Shown here piece by piece: positions 7,725-16,509 of a stretch of 64,000 nucleotides of DNA (its first letter is position 1; each line of letters begins with the position of its first letter). The position numbers and the translations under genes were made by a program. The stretch spans positions 124,001 through 188,000 of the forward strand of contig JAUMWX010000001.1 of assembly GCA_030529425.1 (NCBI GenBank), read 5' to 3'. The notes below the pieces were generated by a model, which saw nothing but the letters and a program-made list of their open reading frames with translations, made no database searches and was not told where the DNA came from. The DNA is from Tissierellia bacterium (lineage in GTDB: Bacteria > Bacillota > Clostridia > Tissierellales > Peptoniphilaceae).

Positions 7725-9602
7725 ATGAAAAAACAATTTGCAACCGAATCCAAAAGAATATTGGATTTGATGATACATTCAATCTATACAAACAAGGAAA
7801 TATTTTTGAGGGAACTTATTTCAAATGCTTCCGACGCCTTGGATAAGAGATATATTTCAGAGCTTAACAGAGGAGAAAGCTTTGACAGATCAAACTTCTA
7901 TATAGAAATTAAATTTAATAAGGAAAAAAGAATTTTAGAAATTATAGATAACGGGATAGGAATGACAAGGCAAGAGTTGGAGAATAATCTTGGAGTTATT
8001 GCCAAAAGCGGTTCTTTGGATTTTAAAAAGGATATTAAGAGTGAAGATGTATCCATAATCGGACAATTCGGAGTAGGCTTTTATTCCGCTTTTATGGTTT
8101 CCGATAAAATAGAAGTTATCACTAAATCTTTCTCGGGAGAAGGTGCTTTGATGTGGTCAAGTGAAGGGACGGACGGATACGAGATTGAGGAAGTTGAAAA
8201 AGAGGATATCGGTACTACTGTCAGACTTTTTATTAAAGAAAAAGAAGATGAAGAAGATGAGTATGATTTATTTTTAGATCAATATTACTTAAAAGACTTA
8301 GTTCAAAAGTATTCAAATTATATAAAATATCCTATTAAAATGGAAATGCTTAAAACAAAAGCAAAAAATGACGATCCTAAAAATTATGAAGTTGAAGAGT
8401 ATCATGAATATGAAGTCCTTAATTCAATGACGCCTATTTGGAATAAGCAGAAGACATTGCTTAAGGATCAGGACTATATTGATTTTTATAGGGAACAAAG
8501 ATATGGATTCGACAATCCGTTGAAATGGGTTCATTTAAATGCGGAAGGGCTTATTAACTATAGAGCTATTTTGTATATTCCTTCAGAAAAACCTTTTGAT
8601 TATTATTCAAAGGACTTTAAGCGAGGATTGGAGCTTTATTCAAACGGTGTGATGATAATGGAAAGAAATGAAGAACTTTTACCGGAATACTTATCTTTTG
8701 TTAAGGGGGTAGTTGACAGTGAAGATCTTTCATTAAATATATCCAGAGAAATTCTTCAAAAAGACAGAAGATTGTTGTCGATAGCAAAAAATGTTGAAAG
8801 GAAGATAATATCCGAACTTAAAAACATGTTGAAAAATGAAAGAGAAAAATACGAAAAATTCTATGAAAGTTTCGGCTTGAGCATCAAAGCAGGAATATAC
8901 TCAGGTTTCGGAAATAAAAAAGCTGAATTGCAGGATTTATTGCTATTTAAGAGCTCAAAGTCTGAAAAGTCTGTAACTTTGGAAGAATATGTTTCCAATA
9001 TGCCGGAAAGTCAAGAATATATTTATTACGCTACCGGTGAAAACTATGACAAGATATCCAAATTGCCTCAACTTCAAAAAATGAAGTCCGAAGGAAAAGA
9101 AATTTTATATCTTGATCAGGATATAGACGAGTTCGTAATAAAAATGCTTATAAGTTACAAAGATAAAAACTTCAAATCTGTATTTGACGAAGATATCGAA
9201 GGCACTGAGGAAAGTCTTGACGAAGGGGAAAAGAAAAACAGAGAAGAGTTGTTTAACAGAATGAAAAATATTCTTGAAGGTGAGGTTGTCGCTGTAAAAG
9301 AGGGAACGAGACTTGTTGATGATGCGGCTTGTCTGATATCAAAGGGAGAGATTTCCATCGAGATGGAAAAAACACTTTCAATGCAGCCGGATGCACCAAA
9401 AATAAAGGCTGAAAAGATTTTGGAACTAAATCCTAAACATCCTATATTTGAAAAATTAATGCAGGCATTGTCGAAGAATGACGAGGAAAAGATAGCTTTA
9501 ATCTCAAGAGTTTTATATAATCAATCAAGATTGATTGCGGGATTGAAGATTGAAGATGTTGTTGAATATACTCAGGATACGATGAAGTTAATGAATTTAT
9601 AA
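7725..9602 (+). CDS. htpG: Hsp90-family chaperone HtpG
   Basis: A 625-residue cytoplasmic chaperone. The N-terminal GHKL ATPase domain shows FLRELISNASDA (residues 25-36), DNGIGMT and GQFGVGFYSAF. The middle domain contains the conserved NISREILQ motif, and the C-terminal dimerisation domain is complete. It folds client proteins in an ATP-dependent cycle. AAGGAGG lies 5 bases before the ATG. The CIRCE elements upstream imply heat-shock control by HrcA; in B. subtilis htpG is not CIRCE-controlled. It is a single-gene unit ending at a terminator. Confidence 0.96.
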   Translation: MKKQFATESKRILDLMIHSIYTNKEIFLRELISNASDALDKRYISELNRGESFDRSNFYIEIKFNKEKRILEIIDNGIGMTRQELENNLGVIAKSGSLDFKKDIKSEDVSIIGQFGVGFYSAFMVSDKIEVITKSFSGEGALMWSSEGTDGYEIEEVEKEDIGTTVRLFIKEKEDEEDEYDLFLDQYYLKDLVQKYSNYIKYPIKMEMLKTKAKNDDPKNYEVEEYHEYEVLNSMTPIWNKQKTLLKDQDYIDFYREQRYGFDNPLKWVHLNAEGLINYRAILYIPSEKPFDYYSKDFKRGLELYSNGVMIMERNEELLPEYLSFVKGVVDSEDLSLNISREILQKDRRLLSIAKNVERKIISELKNMLKNEREKYEKFYESFGLSIKAGIYSGFGNKKAELQDLLLFKSSKSEKSVTLEEYVSNMPESQEYIYYATGENYDKISKLPQLQKMKSEGKEILYLDQDIDEFVIKMLISYKDKNFKSVFDEDIEGTEESLDEGEKKNREELFNRMKNILEGEVVAVKEGTRLVDDAACLISKGEISIEMEKTLSMQPDAPKIKAEKILELNPKHPIFEKLMQALSKNDEEKIALISRVLYNQSRLIAGLKIEDVVEYTQDTMKLMNL

Positions 9603-9606
9603 AAAT

Positions 9607-9689
9607 AAGGTGGGGTTTCGGATTAACCGACATAAAAAGTTGAATTTTCAGGTTCAACTTTTTAGTTTTATATTATCCGCACCCACCTT
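9607..9689. terminator. Nested bidirectional terminator
   Basis: An inner perfect 11-bp hairpin (AAAAAGTTGAA at 9634-9644 with 9653-9663) sits inside an outer stem, AAGGTGGG at 9607-9614 with CCCACCTT at 9682-9689. It separates the convergent htpG and branching-enzyme genes. The outer arm ends in T-rich sequence for the plus strand. Confidence 0.75.
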
Positions 9690-9693
9690 TTTG

Positions 9694-11715
9694 TTAATTT
9701 ATTTTGTCTAATACCAATACGGTTCTGCAAGGAACATATATTTGTAATTCCTGACTAAAATCCGTTCCGAAAATATGTTTTGTAGAATATACATATTCTT
9801 TGGAGATTCTGTCATAACCGCCAAAAGCGTTGTCATCACTGTTGAAAACAACCTTATATTCTCCTTCTGACAATATAGGAACGGTCAAACCTTCGTAACT
9901 GTTAACCGGATGGAAATTAAATATGAAATATAAATTATTTTTTTCATAAATCAACAATTTCATATCATTATGAATCATCATAAGTTGAGGAGTTACTCCA
10001 TCCATCAGATTGTTTTTCTTGGCAAAATGAATCATTTCTCTGTCGAAATTATTAAGATATTCATATTTCAATTCCTTATTGTCGACAAGATTCCACTGCC
10101 TTTTGGCGTATTTGTAAGACCAATTATTCCTTTCTGAAGGAAAATCTATCCACTCCGGATGTCCGAACTCATTTCCCATGAAGTTAAGGTAGCCGTTCGC
10201 ACCGGTGGTAAGTGTTGCAAATCTGATCATTTTATGAAGTGATACAGCTCTGTCTATTACATAGTTTTGGTCATCTTTTTTCATATGCCAATATATGTCC
10301 GCATCGGTCAGCCTGAACATGAGAGTCTTGTCACCTACAAGTGCTTGATCATGGGATTCGCAGTAAGTTATGGTCTTTTCAAAAAGTCTCTTTGTTGTCA
10401 ACTCATACCACATCCAATTTATGTCCCAATGGTGATCGTTTAATTGCAGGGTTTTTATCCAGAAATTGGGTACACCCATGCTATATCTATAGTCAAAGCC
10501 TATACCTCCATCCTTTATCGGAAGGCAAAGTCCCGGCATCCCGCTGACATCCTCAGCCAAAGTGATGGCATAAGGTTTTATTTCCTTAACCAACTCGTTT
10601 GCTAAAGTCAGATATGTCAATGCTTCAATATTTGTGTTCAGTGAAAAATAGTCTTCATATTTTATAAAATCCTGACCTATTCCGTGATTTTGGTAAATCA
10701 TGGAGGTTACACCGTCGAATCTGAATCCGTCAAAATCATATTCCTCAAGAAAGTATCTTATATTTGAAAGTAAAAATTTTATGACATCATTTTTACCATA
10801 GTTAAATATTTTTGAATCCCAAACAGGGTGATTTCCTTTTTCAAAAGGATAAAAAAACATATCATTTGTAGTGTCAAATAAATTGATACCTTCATGAACA
10901 TTTTTTGCTGCGTGACTGTGTACTATATCCATAAACACAGCCAATCCCAATTCGTGTGCTCTGTCAACAAGTTTTTTCAGGTTTTCCACATCTCCAAACC
11001 AGTGAGAGGCGCTGAAAAAATTTGTAACATGATAGCCAAAAGAGCCATAGTATACATGGGATGCTATCGCCATTATTTGTATAGAGTTGTATCCCAAGTC
11101 TTTTATTCTGGGAAGAATATCCAAAAACTCTTCGTATGAACCGATTTTTTCGGCATCTTGAGCAATCCCTATATGAGTTTCGTAAATAAAAGGTTTGAAA
11201 TTTTTAGGTATTTTAAAATCTTTGGATTTCCATTTGTAAGGCTTGTGAGGATTGTGTATAATCCCATAAAAATCCATATTTCCATCACCATATACTTCCT
11301 GATTTACTTTATTTATAAACAATGGAATTCTATAGTGAGGATTTCCGAACTTTTCAATAATAACCTTTACTCTTGAATTATGAGGTAAAGTTTTAATTCC
11401 TTTTATTTCAATTTCCCACGAAACATCATCAATTTTTTTTAGGGGATGCGATTTTTTATTCCACCCGTTGAAATCACCTAGCAAGTATACTTCGTCGGCA
11501 TCAGGAGCCCATTCTCTGTAGATCCAGCCTGTACGCGTTTTATGAAAACCGTAGAATTCATGCATGTTGGCAAATTCATAGAGGTCAAGTTTATCTGTTA
11601 GGATTTCTCTTCTTTTTGAGTGATAGTTTTCAATTCTCAAGTTGATATCATCTTTAAAATGATTTAGTATGGTATCTTTTTCGAATATTTTTAAACAGGT
11701 ATTTTTAGTTTTCAT
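9694..11715 (-). CDS. glgB: 1,4-alpha-glucan branching enzyme, eukaryote-type
   Basis: A 673-residue enzyme with a CBM48-type N-terminal domain (about 55-145) and a GH13 barrel. Predicted catalytic residues are Asp334 (FDGFRFDGVT), Glu388 (TLAEDVSGMPG) and Asp456 (CESHDQ). It creates alpha-1,6 branches in glycogen. The AEDVSGMPG and FDYRYSMGVPNFWIK motifs match the plant/animal/Bacteroidetes lineage (GH13_8) better than the usual bacterial GlgB (GH13_9). No glgA, glgC, glgD or glgP is adjacent, which is unusual since glycogen genes generally cluster. A purine-rich AAGGGGGGA ribosome site precedes the ATG. Confidence 0.9.
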   Translation of the reverse strand: MKTKNTCLKIFEKDTILNHFKDDINLRIENYHSKRREILTDKLDLYEFANMHEFYGFHKTRTGWIYREWAPDADEVYLLGDFNGWNKKSHPLKKIDDVSWEIEIKGIKTLPHNSRVKVIIEKFGNPHYRIPLFINKVNQEVYGDGNMDFYGIIHNPHKPYKWKSKDFKIPKNFKPFIYETHIGIAQDAEKIGSYEEFLDILPRIKDLGYNSIQIMAIASHVYYGSFGYHVTNFFSASHWFGDVENLKKLVDRAHELGLAVFMDIVHSHAAKNVHEGINLFDTTNDMFFYPFEKGNHPVWDSKIFNYGKNDVIKFLLSNIRYFLEEYDFDGFRFDGVTSMIYQNHGIGQDFIKYEDYFSLNTNIEALTYLTLANELVKEIKPYAITLAEDVSGMPGLCLPIKDGGIGFDYRYSMGVPNFWIKTLQLNDHHWDINWMWYELTTKRLFEKTITYCESHDQALVGDKTLMFRLTDADIYWHMKKDDQNYVIDRAVSLHKMIRFATLTTGANGYLNFMGNEFGHPEWIDFPSERNNWSYKYAKRQWNLVDNKELKYEYLNNFDREMIHFAKKNNLMDGVTPQLMMIHNDMKLLIYEKNNLYFIFNFHPVNSYEGLTVPILSEGEYKVVFNSDDNAFGGYDRISKEYVYSTKHIFGTDFSQELQIYVPCRTVLVLDKIN

Positions 11716-11736
11716 AACAATCCCCCCTTTTTAAGT

Positions 11737-11796
11737 ATTATACACAAAAATTAGAGATGTCTAAAGGTTTTTACGATGGAGAAAATGGTGTATAAT
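11737..11796. promoter_or_regulatory. Back-to-back glgB and tmk promoters
   Basis: Two TATAAT boxes face outward: the minus-strand one at 11737-11742 (glgB) and the plus-strand one at 11791-11796 (tmk). Both are preceded by GTG and followed by a TTAA-rich leader and an AAGGGGGG-type ribosome site, so the two promoter-leader units look like inverted copies of each other. The -35 elements are weak. Confidence 0.5.
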
Positions 11797-11820
11797 ATAC
11801 TTAGTATTTAAGGGGGGAGT

Positions 11821-12441
11821 ATGTCAGGGAAATTTGTAGTATTTGAAGGATCTGATGGTTCGGGAAAAACAACTATATTAAATAATGTTAAAAAATATTT
11901 AGATGAATCTAATATTGAATATATATTAACAAGAGAACCGGGTGGTACCAAAATAGGTGAGAAAATAAGAGATATATTGCTGAATAACAAGAACAAAGAA
12001 ATGGATTACAGGACGGAAGCTTTGCTTTTTGCCGCGGCAAGAGCTCAAAGTGTGGAGGAAGTTTTAAGACCTGCATTAAATCAGGGGAAATTGGTTATTT
12101 CAGACAGATATGTTTTAAGTTCAATAGCTTATCAGGGATATGCCAGAGAATTAAGCATTGACGGGGTGAAGGGAATCAACGATTTTGCAATAGATGGATT
12201 AAAACCGGATTGGACGATATTTTTTGATGTTGATCCTATTAAGGTGTTGGATAGAAAGAAAGCCGCTACCAAGGCGGACAGGTTGGAAGAGGAAGGAAAT
12301 AACTATCATAGCAAGGTATATGAAGGTTATAAAAAAATGATTGAAGAATACCAAAATGTAATCGTTATTGATGCATCAAGAAGCATTGAAGAAGTAACTA
12401 ACGAAACGATTATTGCGTTGAACAAAATTATAGGAGAATGA
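11821..12441 (+). CDS. tmk: Thymidylate kinase
   Basis: A 206-residue P-loop kinase (Walker A in FEGSDGSGKTT at residues 8-18) that phosphorylates dTMP to dTDP. The DR-containing motif ISDRYVLSSIAYQ, the REPGGT substrate motif and the lid region (RKKAATKADRLE) are all present. It is the first gene of the conserved tmk-darA-holB-ricT block. The GGGGGGAG ribosome site is unusually G-rich. Confidence 0.95.
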   Translation: MSGKFVVFEGSDGSGKTTILNNVKKYLDESNIEYILTREPGGTKIGEKIRDILLNNKNKEMDYRTEALLFAAARAQSVEEVLRPALNQGKLVISDRYVLSSIAYQGYARELSIDGVKGINDFAIDGLKPDWTIFFDVDPIKVLDRKKAATKADRLEEEGNNYHSKVYEGYKKMIEEYQNVIVIDASRSIEEVTNETIIALNKIIGE

Positions 12442-12442
12442 G

Positions 12443-12769
12443 ATGAAATTATTATTAGCGGTCGTTCAAGACAATGATGTGAATATCTTGATGGAAGATT
12501 TAATTGAAAATGGATTCAGTGTTACCAAGCTTTCAAGTACGGGAGGATTTTTAAGATCTGGAAATACCACCATATTCATGGGCGTAGATGATGATAAAAT
12601 GGATGAATGTTTCAAGATTATAGAAAGAAATTGTAAAAAAAGAACGGCAACCACGGCTATTGTGAATCCTAATATGCAAGGTGCAATGTTTCAAACATTT
12701 CCTGTGGAAATAACGGTTGGGGGAGCTACCGTATTTGTAATAAATGTTGAACAATTTCTAAAATTGTAA
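12443..12769 (+). CDS. darA: Cyclic-di-AMP receptor DarA (PstA/YaaQ)
   Basis: A 108-residue PII-like protein. It shares the family signature with B. subtilis YaaQ: MKLLLAVVQDND at the start, KLSSTGGFLRSGNTT (about 29-43) in the nucleotide-binding loops, and VEITVGGATVFV near the C-terminus. Family members bind c-di-AMP as trimers; the downstream target is not well defined. It starts one base after the tmk stop and overlaps holB by one base, so it is co-translated with them. Together with the CBS protein at 7.1-7.6 kb, the window encodes two c-di-AMP receptors. Confidence 0.92.
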   Translation: MKLLLAVVQDNDVNILMEDLIENGFSVTKLSSTGGFLRSGNTTIFMGVDDDKMDECFKIIERNCKKRTATTAIVNPNMQGAMFQTFPVEITVGGATVFVINVEQFLKL

Positions 12770-13539
12770 TGGAAAACATACTTAAAATACAGATTGAAAA
12801 TAAGTCAATATTTCAATCATACATTTTTGAAGGAACAAAGGCCGATGTTAAGAAACAATATCTTGAGTTTTCCCGAAATTTATTGAAAACAAATAAGGAG
12901 ATTACGAGACAAGTTGAGGTTATCAGTCCGATAAACAACAATATTTCTATTGAAGAAATCAGAGAGTTTAAAAAGAGAGTTTTTGAAAGACCGACGGAAT
13001 TCATCTACAAGATTATTGTCATAGAGGATTCACATTACATGAGAAATGAATCTCAAAACGCCATACTGAAGACTTTGGAGGAGTTGCCTGAGTATGCCGT
13101 CGTAATCTTTACGACGGATAATAGGTATAAGCTCCTAAAAACTATACTGTCAAGGAGTCAGATAGTACAAGTATCCATGGGAGAAGCTGCGGAAACTGAC
13201 CATGAAAAAATTAATGCGATTATGGGATTATTGACATCGGCAAAGGAAAAAAAGTATTATCTTGTCAATAAAGAAAAAGAGATATTTAATGTTTTGGCGG
13301 ATAATAAAAAACAGACTTTTAACATGATTGTGAGGCTTTTAACGGATGTTATTCTTTACAAGAGTGGTGTAAGATTTTCAGCCAGATATGAATCGGATCT
13401 TAAAAAATTTTCTGATTTGAAAAAATTTTCGCTTGAAAAAATAATATTGGAGGCTGAGAAAATGAATAAATTACTTGATGTTAATATAAATTTCCAATTA
13501 TCTTTGGAAAGATTATTATTTTTATTGATGGAGGCGTAA
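12769..13539 (+). CDS. holB: DNA polymerase III delta' subunit
   Basis: A 256-residue clamp-loader subunit, shorter than the usual 310-330 residues. Recognisable features are IIVIEDSHYMRNESQNAILKTLEE (degenerate Walker B region; split here as IIVIEDSHYM and QNAILKTLEE) and the sensor motif LSRSQIV. There is no intact P-loop at the N-terminus and no Cys zinc cluster, so it is a structural, non-hydrolysing subunit. The position between darA and ricT is the standard Firmicute order, which supports the call. Confidence 0.82.
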   Translation: MENILKIQIENKSIFQSYIFEGTKADVKKQYLEFSRNLLKTNKEITRQVEVISPINNNISIEEIREFKKRVFERPTEFIYKIIVIEDSHYMRNESQNAILKTLEELPEYAVVIFTTDNRYKLLKTILSRSQIVQVSMGEAAETDHEKINAIMGLLTSAKEKKYYLVNKEKEIFNVLADNKKQTFNMIVRLLTDVILYKSGVRFSARYESDLKKFSDLKKFSLEKIILEAEKMNKLLDVNINFQLSLERLLFLLMEA

Positions 13540-14330
13540 TGGTTGAAGTTGTAGGGGTAAGATTTAAACCCACCACGAAAATATATTATTTTTCTCCGCA
13601 AAATATGGAATTGAAAATAGGTGACGATGTTATAGTTGAGACAATTAGGGGAGTTGAATACGGAAGCATCGTGATTGAAAATAGATATATAGATGAAGAA
13701 AAACTTTCTTCGCAATTAAAGCCCATAATAAGAGTTGCGGATGAACTGGACAAAAAAATACATTTAGAAAATAAAGATAGAGCAAAAGATGCTATTGATA
13801 TCTGTAAAATTAAAATAAAAGATCATAATCTTGAAATGAAGCTGGTGGATTGTGAATATACTTTTGACGGTCAAAAATTAGTCTTTTATTTTATGGCTGA
13901 CGGAAGAATAGATTTTAGAGAATTGGTAAAAGATTTAGCCCAAATTTTCAGAACCAGAATCGAGCTGAGGCAAGTCGGAGTTAGAGACCAAGCTAAACTA
14001 ATGAACGGATTGGGGCAGTGTGGACAAAAGACCTGTTGTTCGAGATATTTGGCTGAATTTCAGCCGGTATCCATAAAAATGGCGAAGGATCAAGGGCTAT
14101 CATTGAATCCCAACAAGATTTCCGGAGTGTGTGGAAGACTTATGTGTTGTTTGAAACATGAGGAAGAGGTTTATGAAGCACATTCTAAAGAAATTCCACA
14201 AATCGGTTCCAAATATTGCACTTCCGAGGGATGCGGAACAGTTTGTGAGCAGAAAATTTTGGAGAAAAAGATAAAAGTTAAACTCCAAACAGAAGATGAG
14301 GAGAAACTTGTAGAAATAAAAATAGATTAA
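13539..14330 (+). CDS. ricT: PSP1-domain protein RicT (YaaT)
   Basis: A 263-residue protein with the PSP1 domain and a Cys-rich core: QCGQKTCCSRYL (about 161-172), GVCGRLMCCLKHEEEVY (about 195-211) and later CTSEGCGTVC. In B. subtilis RicT works with RicA and RicF in an Fe-S-containing complex that stimulates RNase Y mRNA maturation; the role here is inferred. It overlaps the holB stop by one base and closes the tmk block. No sporulation genes are nearby. Confidence 0.9.
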   Translation: MVEVVGVRFKPTTKIYYFSPQNMELKIGDDVIVETIRGVEYGSIVIENRYIDEEKLSSQLKPIIRVADELDKKIHLENKDRAKDAIDICKIKIKDHNLEMKLVDCEYTFDGQKLVFYFMADGRIDFRELVKDLAQIFRTRIELRQVGVRDQAKLMNGLGQCGQKTCCSRYLAEFQPVSIKMAKDQGLSLNPNKISGVCGRLMCCLKHEEEVYEAHSKEIPQIGSKYCTSEGCGTVCEQKILEKKIKVKLQTEDEEKLVEIKID

Positions 14331-14343
14331 AAGTTACAAAAAA

Positions 14344-14372
14344 ATGACAATGCTTATTTTCAGTGATATAAT
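14344..14372 (+). promoter_or_regulatory. Promoter of the dockerin glucosaminidase
   Basis: ATGACA (14344-14349), a 17-base spacer and TATAAT (14367-14372) with TGA in front, giving an extended -10. This is a strong match starting a new unit directly after ricT. Confidence 0.7.
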
Positions 14373-14402
14373 GATTTTATTATTACTGATATGGAGAAGA
14401 AC

Positions 14403-16505
14403 ATGATAAACAAAATTAAGAAAAGTATCATAAAGCTTATAGCGGTTTCTTTAATAATTAATTTATTGTTTTTTGTTAATGAAGCAAATGCCTACGGTAC
14501 TAACCACCTTAAAGATGGAAAATACTATATAGAGGAGCTTTCCTACAAAAACGGGAAAATAAGCTATTCCATACTAAAGTATTCAAATGGAAAATTGTAT
14601 GCATTTCCAACATTGCCGAAGGCCAAAGCGGCTATGAAAAAACTTCCAAGAAAAAAATCAAACGGTGATCATAGAAATTATGTAATAAGACATAAATCCT
14701 CCAAATCTCCTTTGAAAATTGTGGCTACGAATTTAGGATTTGCAATAACTTGGAAAAATCATAATTTGGATTATGAAGACAACCTAAGCTATATAGTTGA
14801 TGTGTATGACAGGTATGGAGGAAACCTTACCTATTTAAGCGCAAGAAGGATAATGAAATATATAGAAACGGCGGATGATACGGATTTAAAAATTCAGATA
14901 AGCGGCGTTACGGGATATGTAAAGGCCGACGAATCCGATATTATACCGTATTTATACATTGAAAAAGAGGTTCCTGTTGCCTACGGTAACGGTGTAAGCG
15001 GAATTTTCAGACCGCCTATGTATTCGGCAAGAGTATTTAACGGCCCTAAAGAATTGAGATTTCAACATGAAGATTATGACGGATATTATTCGATAGGAGT
15101 GGCACCGGATTGGATGATAGAAAATGGGGACTATTATTCATTTGACGGAAATTATTTTTATACGGATTTGGCTATGACAAAACTTGCAAGCAGTGAGCCG
15201 TATTATAATTATTATCAATATCTTCCGTTGACATCCAAGTCAAAAGTAACTCCGAAGCAACTTGATGAATTTACCGAAGATAGAGTTGGAGATGAGGAGT
15301 CCGCCATGAGAGGCTTGGGGTCGGCATTTGTTTATTATCAACAAGTAACCGATACAAATGCGCTTTTGGTTTATTCCATGGGAGTAATTGAATCCGCAAC
15401 GGGAACATCATGGTTGGCACTAAATAAAAATAATTTATTTGGGTGGAATGCCGTTGATTCGAATCCTATCGGAGGAGCCAGCAGCTTTGAGAGTTTGAGA
15501 CAAGTTGTAAAGGAGCAGATGGGAGATAATTTGAAGGGATATGTAAATGTTCATGACTGGAGATTTTCCGGTCCTTTCTTGGGAAACAAGGCCTCGGGAA
15601 TGAATGTTAAATATGCTTCAGATCCGTATTGGGGGCAGGTAATTGCTCAAATAGCATTTGAGGTTGATAAAAACAACGGATATCAGGATTACAACGCATA
15701 TCAAATGGGTTTGGTGAAACCTGATATGGATGTGGTTGTTAAATCTCGTCCGTCAAGCAACTCAGCACCGATATATAAGAGAGAAGACGGTGAGACGAAC
15801 TCTCTCTTGCCTATAGAAATACAAGGTCTTTCCCGTGGATTGGAAAATCAAATGTTTTTAATTAGAAGAAATTCATCCGTAGAATCCCAGGGATTTTATG
15901 AAGTGTATCTATATTGTCCAGAATTGAGCGATAATGATTGGGATAAAGATTTCGGATATGTGGAAAAGTCCAAGATAATTCTTATTAATGAAGGAGATAA
16001 CTATATTCCGCCTTCAGAAATACCTGATTGGAATATTGAAGGGGATACAAATCCTAAAGTCGAAGATGTCGGAGTTTTGACGAATTACTATGTTAGCGAC
16101 GGACCTTTGAATGTCAGGAATAAAGCCGGATTGAACGGCAAGATAATGAAAGAATTGAATACCGGTACTAAATTCCAAGGTATTGAAGTAACCGGAGGAT
16201 GGGTAAGACTTAAGGTTGACAACCTGAAGGATTATGAAAAAGGAAAAACTGAAGGATATGTATATAAAGAGTTTGTAAACTCCAATGGAATTGTTCAAAA
16301 TAAAAATTTGAAAAAAGGAGATATAAATCTCGATTCTGAAATAACAATTACAGATTATGTAAAATTGGGATATCATGTTCTTGGAAAGAAAAAACTTACG
16401 GGAGATGCGTTGAAAAACGCAGATATTAATGGTGACGGAAAAGTTAATCAGAAAGATTATGAATTACTTAAAGATCACCTGTTAGGAAACGAGACAATAA
16501 GGTAA
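14403..16505 (+). CDS. Secreted glucosaminidase with SH3 and dockerin domains
   Basis: A 700-residue secreted wall hydrolase. An earlier in-frame ATG at 14391 lacks a ribosome site, whereas GGAG at 14393-14396 is well placed for ATG 14403. A signal peptide occupies about 1-30. The glucosaminidase (GH73-like) domain is at about 276-426, with predicted catalytic Glu330 in IESATGTS followed by NNLFGWNA. A bacterial SH3 domain spans about 560-628 (GPLNVRNKAG, GWVRLKV). The C-terminus (about 637-696) is a type I dockerin with two calcium loops (GDINLDSEITITDY, ADINGDGKVNQKDY). It probably cleaves peptidoglycan between GlcNAc and MurNAc. A cohesin partner must be encoded outside the window. Confidence 0.88.
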   Translation: MINKIKKSIIKLIAVSLIINLLFFVNEANAYGTNHLKDGKYYIEELSYKNGKISYSILKYSNGKLYAFPTLPKAKAAMKKLPRKKSNGDHRNYVIRHKSSKSPLKIVATNLGFAITWKNHNLDYEDNLSYIVDVYDRYGGNLTYLSARRIMKYIETADDTDLKIQISGVTGYVKADESDIIPYLYIEKEVPVAYGNGVSGIFRPPMYSARVFNGPKELRFQHEDYDGYYSIGVAPDWMIENGDYYSFDGNYFYTDLAMTKLASSEPYYNYYQYLPLTSKSKVTPKQLDEFTEDRVGDEESAMRGLGSAFVYYQQVTDTNALLVYSMGVIESATGTSWLALNKNNLFGWNAVDSNPIGGASSFESLRQVVKEQMGDNLKGYVNVHDWRFSGPFLGNKASGMNVKYASDPYWGQVIAQIAFEVDKNNGYQDYNAYQMGLVKPDMDVVVKSRPSSNSAPIYKREDGETNSLLPIEIQGLSRGLENQMFLIRRNSSVESQGFYEVYLYCPELSDNDWDKDFGYVEKSKIILINEGDNYIPPSEIPDWNIEGDTNPKVEDVGVLTNYYVSDGPLNVRNKAGLNGKIMKELNTGTKFQGIEVTGGWVRLKVDNLKDYEKGKTEGYVYKEFVNSNGIVQNKNLKKGDINLDSEITITDYVKLGYHVLGKKKLTGDALKNADINGDGKVNQKDYELLKDHLLGNETIR

Positions 16506-16509
16506 TAAG

